From an uncultured Pseudomonadales bacterium (lineage in GTDB: Bacteria > Pseudomonadota > Gammaproteobacteria > Pseudomonadales > Azotimanducaceae), in the NCBI GenBank assembly GCA_958296295.1, contig OY282460.1:868001-932000 (forward strand): DNA of 64,000 nucleotides, given 5' to 3'. This document shows positions 20,108-29,366 of the stretch, one piece after another. Within the stretch, counting starts at the first letter, position 1; every line of letters begins with the position of its first letter. Under the pieces are notes generated by a model. That model saw only the letters and a list, made by a program, of their open reading frames with translations. It did not search any database and was not told the DNA's origin. The position numbers were made by a program, and so were the translations under genes.

Positions 20108-20967
20108 CGCTGGCGGCCGAGGCGTCGAAGCCGGGCCGGAAGCTGTGCCGCGCCTTGGACGGGACGGGCGTGCCGGCGCTGCCCGGAGAGACCGCCGGGC
20201 GCGCCGGCAAGGATGGAGGACGGGCGACCACGCGCGAGGCGAAGGTGGGCGTTCCGTGGGTGTCCGAGACGGACGGCGAGGGGCGTCCGCGCGCGCGGTG
20301 GAGGGCGCGACGGCGCTGCTCACCGGCATCGAGAGCGTGGCGGAGACGCCCGGCCGGGAGTCGCCGTTCGAGCGGCGGCTGCTGCGCGAACTGGCGGCGG
20401 CGGGCTGCGCGCCGCGGGATGTGGACGTGTGCGTGGGCGGCGGCGCCGAATGGACCCGGCGGCTGTTCGACGACTGGTTCCCGGACGCCGTCAAGATCGT
20501 CGACTACCACCACGTGGCGGAGTACCTGTGGGCGGCGGCGCGCGCCCGCCACGGCGCCGGCGACCTGGCCGGAGCGTGGGCGAGGAAGCTGTGCGGGATG
20601 CTCAAGGCGGGCCGCCTCGACGACGTGTTGGCCGACCTGCGGCGGCGCGGCGGCGAGGTGGAGGAATGCCGCAAGGCGGTCGCCCACCTCGCCGAACGGC
20701 GCGACCGGACGCGCTACGACGAGCACCTCGCCGCCGGCCTGCCGATCGGTTCGGGAGTCGTCGAGGCGGGCTGCAAGAACATCGTCGGGCGCCGCATGAA
20801 ACGCGCCGGCATGCGCTGGAGCGTCGCCGGCGCCAACCCCGTGCTTCTGGCTCCGCTGCGCCCGACTGTGCGGCTGGTTCGACGCCTACTGGGACGACCA
20901 GCTCGCCGGACTCGCCGCCTGAGAGAACCCCGTGAGCGACCACTGACCTACAATTTGTCGCACACCC
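20090..20967 (+). mobile_element. ISKra4-like element, 3' remnant with frameshifted transposase
   Basis: The plus strand holds the C-terminal half of a transposase: LDGTGVPALPGE, a frameshift near 20290, then VCVGGGAEWTRRLF, VKIVDYHHVAEYLW, LPIGSGVVEAGCKN and MKRAGMRWSVAGAN. A last shift leads to WFDAYWDDQLAGLAA with a stop at 20920-20922. The order DGTGVP, D-H, IGSG-VE, GMRW matches the intact transposase at 58830-60233, but the sequence is clearly a different, older element. The right end TGTCGCACACCC (20956-20967) matches 11 of 12 bases of that element's terminal repeat. The 5' half is lost. Confidence 0.75.
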
Positions 20968-21185
20968 ACGCGAACGAGCGGCAATGTCAACCCAATTTCG
21001 ATCCCGAACGGGGGTGTCGGGACGTTGAACAGACGCGAGAGTCAACGCCGGCGTTCTCTCCCGCTCCTCTCCGCAGTCTATGCGCGAACCGCAATTACTC
21101 ATGCCTGTCTCACTTTCCCTTTTCCGCAAGCGAGCAAGTCGCGCCAACGGACTTGCCGCGGGCGGCGTTCGGACGCCCCGACCCG

Positions 21186-21335
21186 CTATTGGGCGTCCAT
21201 CATCGCCATGACCACGTTTTCGCTGACGCCGGCCTTCGTCAAGGCCACCAGCGCCTCGCCGGACGTGTCGAAACGACAATTCGACGTCTGTATCTTCCTG
21301 AGGATTATCGCTTCCGGCAGCTTCTGTTCCGTCAT
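21186..21335 (-). CDS. small hypothetical protein
   Basis: A 49-aa reading frame from ATG 21335 (MTEQKLPEAIILRKIQTSN) ending FDTSGEALVALTKAGVSENVVMAMMDAQ. The second half resembles the short helical repeat found in several secreted bacterial proteins in which a sensitive FDLS-like start is followed by LxxLxKAGVSDxVIxAM. It is probably the remnant of a longer protein. It lies downstream of the M48 peptidase gene on the same strand, separated by a 140-bp arginine-codon-rich stretch with no convincing gene. Confidence 0.4.
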   Translation of the reverse strand: MTEQKLPEAIILRKIQTSNCRFDTSGEALVALTKAGVSENVVMAMMDAQ

Positions 21336-21475
21336 CCCGCGACGTCCTCGTTCGTGAGCGCGCTCCCCGTTCGCGCCTCGACCGCGCGTTCCGCCGCGCG
21401 CACGCCGCCTCTTTCGCGTCCGAATCGTACGCCGTCCCCTCCGCCCCGCGCCGCTCGAACGTGGGTGTGGGCGGG

Positions 21476-22285
21476 CTACTTCACGTTTGGAAGCAGAGGT
21501 TGCCCGTTGTCCTGTTTCGCTTTGTATTCCGCTGCGATGTCGCGCATGAGCACAAAGCGTTGCGCGCTTGACGGGTGTGAGCCGAGAAAGCTGCCTTTGC
21601 CGCCATCGCCGAACCGTCGCCACATGTCGCTAGCGGTTTTGATGCTCCCGCCGGAGCGGGCCAGCATGTACCCGCCGATGTAATCAGCCTCCAACTCCAT
21701 TTTCTTGCTGAACGCCATCGCGCCGAAACTGGCTCCCAAAGCTGCCATGTCGTGTACTTGGTCAGCCGCTCCACCGGCATATGCGCCGGCCAAAGCTCCG
21801 ACCGCCGCACCGATCCAAGCCCTTCGTCGCTTTTTCTTGATGTGATCCGCCAACACATGCCCAATCTCGTGGGCCACGATGGAACGGTACTCGTCCGCGT
21901 TGCGGATGGCCCGAACCATCCCGCCGGTGATCCAAATGTACGAGCCGTCCGTGTAGGCGTTAGGATACGGGTTGACCTGGTCGTAGTACGGTATGAACCC
22001 GCAAGCCTCAACGTTCTCCCCGTCCACGGGCAAGGTCACCACGTCATCCGGGCACAGCTCCACGTTGGCTGTCAAAACCGGCAACGCATGCCGGATCAAA
22101 TCCGCCTGCGTCATCTCCATCCAGTTCCAATCCGCGCTGACGTAGACGTCCTCGGGATCGACATCCCGCTGCCACTTCGCCTCGGCTTTGACCGCGGCAC
22201 GATCGAGGTCCGGGAGATTCAGCTTCGGCCCCGCCTGAGCGTTCATCGCAAACGCCCCAAAAACGATCAATGTCAGTGCTTTCAT
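21476..22285 (-). CDS. M48-family metallopeptidase, secreted
   Basis: 269 aa from ATG 22285, with AAGGAGG 7 bp upstream. The first 17 residues (KALTLIVFGAFAMNAQA) are a signal peptide. The zinc site HEIGH (in IVAHEIGHVLADH) and the downstream ELEADYIGGYMLA glutamate are the M48 signature. The downstream glycine/alanine-rich segment (WIGAAVGALAGAYAGGAADQ) is typical of the family. It is probably a periplasmic protease of BepA/YcaL type. The codon use is less GC-biased than in the neighbouring core genes, and both sides are flanked by IS relics. Confidence 0.85.
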   Translation of the reverse strand: MKALTLIVFGAFAMNAQAGPKLNLPDLDRAAVKAEAKWQRDVDPEDVYVSADWNWMEMTQADLIRHALPVLTANVELCPDDVVTLPVDGENVEACGFIPYYDQVNPYPNAYTDGSYIWITGGMVRAIRNADEYRSIVAHEIGHVLADHIKKKRRRAWIGAAVGALAGAYAGGAADQVHDMAALGASFGAMAFSKKMELEADYIGGYMLARSGGSIKTASDMWRRFGDGGKGSFLGSHPSSAQRFVLMRDIAAEYKAKQDNGQPLLPNVK

Positions 22286-22341
22286 GTCACGCCTCCTTAT
22301 GCTGCGTATGGCCTCAAAGTCCCGCATTGTCTCATCCTCTA

Positions 22342-22509
22342 TCAAGGGTGTGCGACGTTTTGTGCGCGAGGCCGGCGCTGCCCCTTGCGTCCCTGCTCGC
22401 GGATCGGGACGACGAGCACGTCGACGTTTCCGCCGCCCTTCTCGTCGAAGTCCATGCGCATGCCGAAGACGCCGCCGAGCGCTTGGGCCGCCACGCGAAA
22501 CGCGCCTAG
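22342..22509 (-). pseudogene. 3' tail of an unidentified gene truncated at an IS end
   Basis: The minus-strand frame ending at 22342 reads ALGGVFGMRMDFDEKGG and NVDVLVVPIREQ, which looks like real protein, then runs out through the IS terminal-repeat relic at 22346-22368. The upstream part is replaced by the IS630-type transposase on the other strand. Family not recognised. Confidence 0.3.
22346..22368. repeat. solo IS terminal inverted repeat relic
   Basis: GGGTGTGCGACGTTTT followed by GTGCGCG matches the left terminal repeat of the intact IS at 58725-58748 except for one missing A. With the right-end match at 20956-20967 it marks at least one lost copy of that IS type here. Confidence 0.7.
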
Positions 22510-22514
22510 TGCAA

Positions 22515-23197
22515 TCCCCGCTGGAGGCGACGACGACGCGGCTGCCGAAGGACGCGACGCGGTGGTCGTGCCGGTCGATGGCGCGGGAGACGGGGGCGTC
22601 GCGGGACTTCGTGAACCGGACGTGGCGGGCGCGCGGTCTGAAACCGCACCTGTCGCGGACCTCAAGCTGAGCAACGACCCGGACTTCGAGGAGAAGCTCC
22701 GCGACGTGGTGGTCCTGCACCTCGACCCGCCGGAGAACGCGGCGGTGTTCAGCTTCGACGAGAAGAGCCCGATCCAGGCGCTGGACCGGACGCGACCGGG
22801 GCTGCCCATGAAGAAGGGGCGCTGCGGGACCATGACGCGCGACTACAAGAGGCACGGCACGACGTCGCTGTTCGCGGCGCTGAACCTGGCGTCCGGGGAG
22901 GTGGTCGGCCGGTCCTTCCGCCGCCACCGCCACCAGGAGGTGCCGCGTTTACTGCGCGAGGTGGAGAGGACGGTGCCGCCGGAGCAGGACGTCCACATCG
23001 TCCTCGACAACCACGCCACCCGCAAGCACGAGAAGGTGGCGAAGCGGGTGGAGCGGAAGAAGCGCGTCCATCTCCACTTCACGCCCACCAGCGCGTCGTG
23101 GCTGAACCCCGTGGAGCGATTCTTCGCGCGGCTGACCGAACAGCGGCTGCGGCGCGGCAGCGACTTAATCAACATTATGTTTGCGACACTACACTAG
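22515..23197 (+). mobile_element. IS630-family transposase remnant
   Basis: The frame up to about 22665 gives the helix-turn-helix part (ARETGASRDFVNRTWRARGL). After a frameshift the next frame gives LSNDPDFEEKLRDVV, FDEKSPIQALDRTRPGLP, TMTRDYKRHGTTSLFAALN, IVLDNHATRKH and HFTPTSASWLNPVERFF. These are the classic IS630 D-D-E motifs (FDEKS, LDNHATH, NPVE). The C-terminus is cut after LRRGS and replaced by unrelated sequence. IS630 elements may use frameshifting, but the missing ends make this a relic. Confidence 0.85.
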
Positions 23198-23267
23198 GTC
23201 CGACATTGGGGCGACACGGTTTCGATTTCATGTACAGTGCCGAAATTGGCACTTGGAGACTTGCGCG

Positions 23268-23732
23268 GTGAACTCGCGCGATTTGATGGAAGCCGCCCGC
23301 ACCCTGACGGAATCTGGGCGCGGACGCCCCACGCAGGCGCGGCTTCGCCGCGCCGTGAGCACCGCGTACTACGCGATGTTCCACTGCTTGGCAGCGTCGG
23401 CGGCCGATCTGTTCATCGGTCGGACACGCGGCCCGGCGTGGCATCGGACGTACCGCGCGCTGGAACACGGCAGGGCCAGAAACGCGTGTCGGCAGGGGCG
23501 GACCATGCGGGAGTTTCCGGCTGAAGTCCGAAACTTCGCTGAGGCGTTCGTCGTGTTGCAGAACGAGCGGCAACAGGCGGACTACGCGCTCGACGCGGAC
23601 GCCTATCAGAAATCGGATGTCTTGGAATACATCGCTTCTGCGGAACTCGCCATCAACCAGTTCGAGCAGGCCGACATCAAGGCTAGGCGCGGCTTCGCCG
23701 CCCATGTGCTATTCAGGCCACGTCCGTCGTAG
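23268..23732 (+). CDS. HEPN-domain protein, putative RNase toxin
   Basis: 154 aa from a GTG start (MNSRDLMEAARTL when initiated). The pattern RRAVSTAYYAMFHCLAASAADLFIG is the first helix pair of the HEPN fold, and RGPAWH gives an R-x4-H motif like that of HEPN ribonucleases. A long helix (FVVLQNERQQADYALD) and a final EQADIKARR helix complete the fold. The next gene starts 10 bp downstream with its own AGGAGG site, so the two form a small operon, probably a toxin-antitoxin type pair. Toxin activity is inferred. Confidence 0.6.
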   Translation: MNSRDLMEAARTLTESGRGRPTQARLRRAVSTAYYAMFHCLAASAADLFIGRTRGPAWHRTYRALEHGRARNACRQGRTMREFPAEVRNFAEAFVVLQNERQQADYALDADAYQKSDVLEYIASAELAINQFEQADIKARRGFAAHVLFRPRPS

Positions 23733-23742
23733 GAGGTTCGAG

Positions 23743-24039
23743 ATGAATGAAAAGCAGGTACGCGAAATTGCAGAGACGGCGTTCAAGACGTACTTCGGCG
23801 ACATTGAAGTCGTCAGTGTCAACGTCAAGCCGGGCTTCGACCATTACGACGATCCCTTGGTGAATGTGAAGATCATCTACGACGGCAAGGTCGAGCAGTT
23901 GATCGGCCCGGACCTATTGCGCGTCCGCTCGGAGATCGTCGATAAAGTGTGGTGGAATGCCGAAGACAGCCCCGTCTGGCCGCAGGTCCACTTCATTGCC
24001 AAGTCGGATATTGGACGGCGCGATCCGGCGACGGTGTGA
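23743..24039 (+). CDS. small acidic protein, partner of HEPN protein
   Basis: 98 aa from ATG 23743 with AGGAGG 6 bp upstream. The sequence begins MNEKQVREIAETAFKTYFGD and continues with a beta-rich middle (VVSVNVKPGF and VNVKIIYDG). It does not have the nucleotidyltransferase motif of the MNT antitoxins that usually accompany HEPN toxins, and I do not recognise the family. Tight spacing to the HEPN gene suggests it is its antidote or cofactor. Confidence 0.55.
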   Translation: MNEKQVREIAETAFKTYFGDIEVVSVNVKPGFDHYDDPLVNVKIIYDGKVEQLIGPDLLRVRSEIVDKVWWNAEDSPVWPQVHFIAKSDIGRRDPATV

Positions 24040-24076
24040 CGGCGGAGCCCAGAGCGTCCTCGCAGCGCGCCACATG

Positions 24077-24190
24077 CGCTCAAACGAAGGCCGGGAGTTT
24101 ATGCCCGGCGACACCGTCCCACACTACATCTGAGACCCTTACAAGCACGCCGCTCAACGAAGGCCGGAGTTCATGCCCGGCGACACGCAG
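24077..24190. repeat. two imperfect direct repeats, each with an internal inverted repeat
   Basis: Two copies of about 37 bp, near 24080-24117 and 24150-24187, share GAAGGCCGG, an AGTT(T/C)ATG loop and CCCGGCGACAC. Within each copy GCCGG...CCGGC can form a hairpin. They lie in the 576-bp stretch between the HEPN partner gene and sat, which otherwise shows no gene I can support. Possible roles are terminators or relics of a small repeat family. Confidence 0.45.
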
Positions 24191-24615
24191 CCGACGGGCC
24201 GAGGTCGTGGCGCTCGGCCCGAAGAGCATCGTGGCCGGGTTCCTGGCCACCTGCTTGACGGGTGCGGTCGTCGGCATCCTGACGCCGGCGCCCTGAGGTG
24301 CGCCGTCGACGTTCCCGTGCGCGTTCGGACATCCTCCAGTCACACGAACGAGAACGGACGCTCGATCGGCGAATCGAGGTTCACCGCCCTAGGGTGCCCG
24401 GCGCGATCCCCTTTCCCAAGGTCGCGACGGAGATTAAGCGTACAGTTCATGGCCGCTCAAGAGAAAATTGCTTGGCCCTCGCCGATTAACCCCCTATGGT
24501 TGCGACGAACGGGCACGGTGCGGTCCGTCAACGGCGCGGAGACGTGTCGCCGTGTGTCACCCGGCGAAGCCGGTGCGCTCCACGGACCGCGCGATCGCGG
24601 CCAGGAGGATGTTCG

Positions 24616-25833
24616 ATGGCAAGTCTCGTTCGCCCGCATGGCGGCGTTTCCCTCCGGCCCCTGATGCCCGAAGGCGAGATCCTCGCCGTCGCGCGCGAGC
24701 GGGCCGGGCGCCTGCCCGCGGTGCCGGTGTCGTCTCGCGAAGCCGGCGACGTCGTGATGCTCGGCATCGGCGGGTTCACGCCGCTCGAAGGCTTCATGGG
24801 TGAGGCGGACTGGCGCGGCGTCTGCGACGAGATGCGCACCGCCGACGGCCTGTTCTGGCCGATCCCTATCACTCTGTCGGTGGATGCCGGCACCGCCGGC
24901 GGGATCGAAACGGGCGGCGAGATCGCACTCCTCGCTCCTGGCGCCTCGGCGCCGATGGCGACACTCGCGGTCACCGAGAAGTACGCCATCGACAAGGCCC
25001 ATGAATGCCGCGCGGTCTTCCGGACCACGGACGCCGGGCACCTCGGCGTGAAGATGGTTATGGAGCAGGGGGAGGTGAACCTCGCCGGCCGCCTCACGGT
25101 GCTCTCTGCCGGAAGCTTCCCCGAGGAGTTCGGTGGGCTGTTCCTGACTCCGGCCGAGACCCGGGCGCGGTTCGAAGCGAACGGCTGGAGCACCGTCGCC
25201 GCATTCCAGACCCGCAACCCGATGCACCGGTCGCACGAATATCTGGCCAAGATCGCAATCGAGGTCTGCGACGGGGTGCTCGTCCACTCGCTGCTGGGCA
25301 ACCTGAAGCCCGGTGACGTACCCGCCTCGGTGCGCGCCCGCGCCATCGACACCCTCATCGAGAACTACTTCGTCGCGAACACCGTCATGCACGCCGGCTA
25401 TCCCCTCGACATGCGCTACGCCGGTCCCCGCGAGGCGCTGTTGCACGCGCTGTTCCGCCAAAACTACGGCTGCTCGCACCTGCTCGTCGGACGCGATCAT
25501 GCGGGGGTCGGAGATTACTACGGGCCGTTCGACGCGCATCGCATCTTCGACGAAATCGACGCCGACGCGCTGGAGACGAAGCCGATCAGGATCGACTGGA
25601 CCTTCTGGTGCGCGCGTTGCGCGCAGGTGGCGTCGATGCGCACCTGTCCCCACGATCCGGAAGATCGGCTGCTGCTCTCGGGGACGAAGCTGCGCAAGAT
25701 GCTCTCGGAGGGCGACGAGGTGCCGAACACGTTCAGCCGCCCCGATGTCCTCGACATCCTGCGGGAGTACTACGGAGGCCTGTCGGCGGAGGAGAACGTC
25801 AAGGTGGAGCTGAAGGGACACTCCGGTGCGTGA
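24616..25833 (+). CDS. sat: sulfate adenylyltransferase (ATP sulfurylase)
   Basis: 405 aa from ATG 24616, with AGGAGG 7 bp upstream. It has the Sat-family motifs [15 protein letters not shown] (QxRN and HxxH nucleotide site), [29 protein letters not shown] and SGTKLRKML. In dissimilatory sulfur metabolism it converts APS and pyrophosphate to sulfate and ATP in oxidisers, or the reverse in reducers. It faces aprA with the 3' ends 161 bp apart, so it is not in the apr operon here. Its codon use is strongly biased to GC-ending codons such as CTC and ATC, unlike the neighbouring core genes, which use TTG often. Confidence 0.95.
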   Translation: MASLVRPHGGVSLRPLMPEGEILAVARERAGRLPAVPVSSREAGDVVMLGIGGFTPLEGFMGEADWRGVCDEMRTADGLFWPIPITLSVDAGTAGGIETGGEIALLAPGASAPMATLAVTEKYAIDKAHECRAVFRTTDAGHLGVKMVMEQGEVNLAGRLTVLSAGSFPEEFGGLFLTPAETRARFEANGWSTVAAFQTRNPMHRSHEYLAKIAIEVCDGVLVHSLLGNLKPGDVPASVRARAIDTLIENYFVANTVMHAGYPLDMRYAGPREALLHALFRQNYGCSHLLVGRDHAGVGDYYGPFDAHRIFDEIDADALETKPIRIDWTFWCARCAQVASMRTCPHDPEDRLLLSGTKLRKMLSEGDEVPNTFSRPDVLDILREYYGGLSAEENVKVELKGHSGA

Positions 25834-25938
25834 GCAGAGATCAGGCTGTGATCACGAATCCTCAAAAGCGGTGTCCCCGCCGTGCTCAATGCGGCGAGGA
25901 TAGGCGGGAACGCCATTCCCACCAGTCAATGCCTTCTT

Positions 25939-25980
25939 CAGCCCGTCACTCCCGCGGACTCAGCCCGTCACTCCCGCGGA
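25939..25980. repeat. tandem 20-bp direct repeat between sat and aprA
   Basis: CAGCCCGTCACTCCCGCGGA occurs at 25939-25958 and again at 25961-25980, in the intergenic space between the converging sat and aprA genes. No clear terminator hairpin with a T-run is present. Confidence 0.6.
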
Positions 25981-25994
25981 GCCCGCCTGACCGG

Positions 25995-27839
25995 TCAATC
26001 CACGATGTGGTACACCGGCGCCTTCTCCAGCTCCCATTCCCCTGAGTCCCGGTCGTAGCGGGAGAGGGTGAAGCAATGCCAGTCGTCGTCATCCAACTTC
26101 GGATGATCGGCCCGGTAGTAGTATCCCGGCCATCGCGTCTCGGTCCGGAACATCGTGTGGCGCGTCACCGACTCCGAGGCCAGAACCCGGTGGTGGAGTT
26201 CCCACGCCCGTTGTAACTGGTGAAGGTCTTCGGCCGCGAGATGGTCCAGGTCTTCCTTCAGCATGCCCAGCAACTCCAGCCCCCGGGTGAGCAATGGTTC
26301 GTTGGTGGTGTAGTGGGCGCTGATGCCTCCGACGTATTCGTCCATGATCTTCTCGAGTCGCTGAAGACCGTGGAGCGGCAGGATGTAGCTCGGTGAAACG
26401 GTGCCCGCGACGATCTCGTTGCGCCCGATCCGGTAGTTCTCCAAGGGTTGGAAGATCTTCTTCTTGAGATCTTCGTACTGCCGCTCACTGACTTGGGGCT
26501 GCTCGTTGCGCAGATCGTTCACGTAGTTGACGGCCGCCTTGCCCGCGATCCGGCCTTCGGTGAAGGAGCCGGAAGAGAATTTGTGGGCGGTCCCGCCGAT
26601 GGTGTCGCCGCCGCCGAACAGCCCCTCCACGGTCATCATCCGGTTGTATCCCCACTGATACTCATCCGGCGCGTAGTCCGCAGGTCCGCTGGCCCAGGCG
26701 CCCGAGCATGTGGCGTGCGAGCCCATGACGTAGGGCTCGGAGGTCGTCAGCTCGGGATTGATGTGCTTGGGGTCGATGTTCTGCGACGCCCAGACTACCG
26801 CCTGCCCGATGGTCATGCCGAGGAAATTCTCCCACCCGACGGTTTCCTTGTGCGGGTCCTGGAAGGCTTCCTTCGTCACCATGCGAATCGGCCCCCTGCC
26901 CGCCTTCAGCTCCTCGAGAAAGGCATGGTTGCGCAGACAGGTCGGCACCGGGTGACGATCGACGTAATCCCCCACCAGCCCCTTCGTGTGGTCGTACCAC
27001 TTGGACTCGTACTCCTCTCCGTAGGCATTCTCGGTGTAGGTCTTGAGATGGAGGAAGTAGGCGCCGACGGGGCCATAGCCGTCCTTGAACCGGGTGAGGA
27101 CGATCCGGTTCTCCATCTGCGTCATCTTGGCGCCGGCGAGGATCGGCAGCGCGTAGGCCGAGGCGCTGCTCCACGGGGCGTACCACGTTCTGCCCATGCC
27201 CTCGCCCACCGCGCGGGGCTTGTAGATGTGCGACGCGCCGCCGGCGCAGACGATGACCGCCTTGGCCCGGAAGACGTGGAAATCGCCGCTGCGGACGTTG
27301 AAGCCGACCGCCCCCGCAACCCGGTTGGGCTTGGCCTCGTCCATCAGCAGGTGGGTGACGATGATCCGGTTGTAGATCTGGGTGGCGGCCTTGCGGGCGG
27401 CCTCGGCGACGATCGGCTTGTAGCTTTCGCCGTGGATCATGATCTGCCACTTGCCTTCGCGCAGATAGCGCCCGGTTTCCGGGTCCCGCATCATGGGGAG
27501 GCCCCACTCCTCGAACTTGTGCACCGTGGCGTCCACGTGCCGCGCGATGTCGTAGCCCAGATCCTCCCGCACGAGCCCCATGAGGTCGTTCCGCGCGTAG
27601 CGGACGTGGTCTTCGGGCTGGTTCTCGTTCCACTGCATGCCCATGTAGCAGTTGATCGCGTACAGGCCCTGCGCGACCGCGCCGCTGCGGTCGATGTTCG
27701 CCTTTTCGACGCAGATGACCTTGAGATCGCGTCCCCAGTATCTGGATTCGTAGGTGGCGCCGCAGCCGGCCATACCTCCACCGACCACGAGAACGTCCGA
27801 ATCCACGAAGACCGTTTTCCGCCGGCTGAACAGTCCCAC
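25995..27839 (-). CDS. aprA: adenylylsulfate reductase subunit alpha
   Basis: 614 aa from a GTG at 27839 that shares one base with the aprB stop. The flavoprotein N-terminus VDSDVLVVGGGMAGCGATYE binds FAD. Typical AprA motifs follow: GQWNENQPEDHVRY-like MGMQWNENQPEDHVRYA, GLPMMRDPETGRY, GSHATCSGAWASGP, and GLFGGGDTIGGTAHKFSSGS. The enzyme oxidises sulfite with AMP to APS (or the reverse) as a heterodimer with AprB in the cytoplasm. The long upstream extension of the same frame is antisense noise over aprB. Confidence 0.97.
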   Translation of the reverse strand: MGLFSRRKTVFVDSDVLVVGGGMAGCGATYESRYWGRDLKVICVEKANIDRSGAVAQGLYAINCYMGMQWNENQPEDHVRYARNDLMGLVREDLGYDIARHVDATVHKFEEWGLPMMRDPETGRYLREGKWQIMIHGESYKPIVAEAARKAATQIYNRIIVTHLLMDEAKPNRVAGAVGFNVRSGDFHVFRAKAVIVCAGGASHIYKPRAVGEGMGRTWYAPWSSASAYALPILAGAKMTQMENRIVLTRFKDGYGPVGAYFLHLKTYTENAYGEEYESKWYDHTKGLVGDYVDRHPVPTCLRNHAFLEELKAGRGPIRMVTKEAFQDPHKETVGWENFLGMTIGQAVVWASQNIDPKHINPELTTSEPYVMGSHATCSGAWASGPADYAPDEYQWGYNRMMTVEGLFGGGDTIGGTAHKFSSGSFTEGRIAGKAAVNYVNDLRNEQPQVSERQYEDLKKKIFQPLENYRIGRNEIVAGTVSPSYILPLHGLQRLEKIMDEYVGGISAHYTTNEPLLTRGLELLGMLKEDLDHLAAEDLHQLQRAWELHHRVLASESVTRHTMFRTETRWPGYYYRADHPKLDDDDWHCFTLSRYDRDSGEWELEKAPVYHIVD

Positions 27840-28300
27840 TAGACCACGCCCTGCTTGAGTTGGTCCGGCGTCAACGCAGGCAGGCTGGCGATGTTGAGCG
27901 CATCCGGCTCGTGTGCGAGCTCCTGCGAGCTCATGGCTTCGGCGCTCGGGGGGGCCAGATCGACCGGTGACGGGATCGACCCCCACGGCGTGGTCCGGAT
28001 CGGGGAGACGAAGTTCTTGACCCGCCCGTCCCGGAACTCGATCCGCCAGGAAATCGTGGCTTTCGCTTCCTCGCGGAGCACCCGGACGCTGTGTCCCAGG
28101 GGAGCGAAGTCCGCATAACCGCGCACGTCTATGGCGTTTTGCGGACAGGCCTTGACGCAGGAGTAGCACTCCCAGCACATGTTGGGCTCGATGTTGTAGG
28201 CGCGACGATGGGTCTTGTCGATGTGCATGATGTCGGACGGACAGATATCCACGCAGTGTCCGCAACCGTCGCACTGGGTCATGTAGACGAATGTTGGCAT
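27839..28300 (-). CDS. aprB: adenylylsulfate reductase subunit beta
   Basis: 153 aa from ATG 28300 (MPTFVYMTQCDGCG). Two [4Fe-4S] ferredoxin motifs, CDGCGHCVDICP and CWECYSCVKACP, are followed by the tail that wraps AprA in known structures. It passes electrons between AprA and the membrane partner. It lies between aprM (44 bp upstream) and aprA (one-base overlap), so the three are cotranscribed. Confidence 0.97.
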   Translation of the reverse strand: MPTFVYMTQCDGCGHCVDICPSDIMHIDKTHRRAYNIEPNMCWECYSCVKACPQNAIDVRGYADFAPLGHSVRVLREEAKATISWRIEFRDGRVKNFVSPIRTTPWGSIPSPVDLAPPSAEAMSSQELAHEPDALNIASLPALTPDQLKQGVV

Positions 28301-28344
28301 CGTTGTTCCGCCAATGAATTGAGTCGATGGGGTGATCAGCAATT

Positions 28345-29124
28345 CTAGCGCGACCGGCGCGCGCTGCCGAAGACTTCCGGCTTGTCGGCCGGCGGCGGCA
28401 GCTTGCTCCTCGATCCGTCCGCGTCCGCCACCCGCTTCTGGAAGGCCGCCGCGGGCTTGAAGAACATGTGCGCGAACTTGGACCAGAGGACGGATCCGAA
28501 CAGCACGGTGGTGGCGGCGACGTACAGGACGAAGAACACGTTGGTCCACCACGAGGCCCCCGTGCCCTGCAGGAACGACCAGATCAGCCCCAGGGTCACG
28601 CTGGCGAGAAGCGAGAGGATGAACAGGTCCGCGTGCATGACGCGGAACGGCGAATTGCCCTCGGCCGCGACGTCGGCCCGGATGAAGAACCAGAACCAGT
28701 ACCCGCCGACGCAGACCATCAGGGCCCCGATGTGCCACAGGGACGGCAGGATGGCTGGCGCCGGAGTGGCAGGGGTCGGGTAGCCGAACACCATGACCGC
28801 GGTGGTGATGACATAGGCGAGAAAACCGTACATCGTCAGGAGATGGGCGATTCTTCGCCGCACGGTGCAGAACTCGGCAGACGTCAGCACTTCCACGCAG
28901 AGGGTCCGGACCGCCAGGGACGCCAGCTCCCCGCCGCCGATCTGTCTCGATCCCCTGTTCTTCGCCTGGCGCCAGTTGTCGAAGAAATACCTGGCGCTCC
29001 TCTTGTGGATGATGTCGAACAGGGTGCCGGCCGCCACCAGGACCACCATCACGATGATGTAGGTCTTCATGGTGGCCGGCGATATGGACGCCGAAAGCTC
29101 GGCGAAGGGATTGCTTGTGAACAT
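28345..29124 (-). CDS. aprM: AprM, membrane anchor of APS reductase
   Basis: 259 aa. At least five membrane segments can be seen (TYIIVMVVLVAAGTLFDII, LLTMYGFLAYVITTAVMVFG, WHIGALMVCVGGYWFWFFI, LFILSLLASVTLGLIWSFL, WTNVFFVLYVAATTVLFGSVL). Position directly upstream of aprBA is that of AprM in purple sulfur bacteria such as Allochromatium, where it replaces QmoABC as electron link to quinone. The presence of AprM and absence of Qmo genes favours the oxidative direction. The neighbouring 29125-29366 stretch is the divergent promoter region. Confidence 0.85.
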   Translation of the reverse strand: MFTSNPFAELSASISPATMKTYIIVMVVLVAAGTLFDIIHKRSARYFFDNWRQAKNRGSRQIGGGELASLAVRTLCVEVLTSAEFCTVRRRIAHLLTMYGFLAYVITTAVMVFGYPTPATPAPAILPSLWHIGALMVCVGGYWFWFFIRADVAAEGNSPFRVMHADLFILSLLASVTLGLIWSFLQGTGASWWTNVFFVLYVAATTVLFGSVLWSKFAHMFFKPAAAFQKRVADADGSRSKLPPPADKPEVFGSARRSR

Positions 29125-29366
29125 GGAGGGGATTTCTCCGGAGCGCGGTGATTCGTTGCGCCGGGATTCTGAGGGAGCCCCGACTGTCGTTCAACTCGGC
29201 AAGGCGACCTCCCAGGATTCACCTATGCCGGGATAAAGGCCGTTGCGGGCGTCCGGTTGCGCCATCCGCTGAAATCGCTGCTCCGGCCACGCCCTAGAAC
29301 GTTCCCGTTCCCCCGCCACCTCCGCCCCCGACTACAATGCGCCGGGCTGCCCTGAGCACCAACGCC

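Noticed and set aside
20145..21683. 512-aa plus-strand frame starting in the transposase relic
   Set aside because: Only its first third is transposase sequence; the remainder is read-through across intergenic DNA and the antisense of the M48 gene.
24616..29124. Apr/Sat set as evidence for sulfate reduction
   Set aside because: AprM rather than QmoABC accompanies the enzyme and the rest of the window looks like an aerobic gammaproteobacterium; the oxidative direction is more likely.
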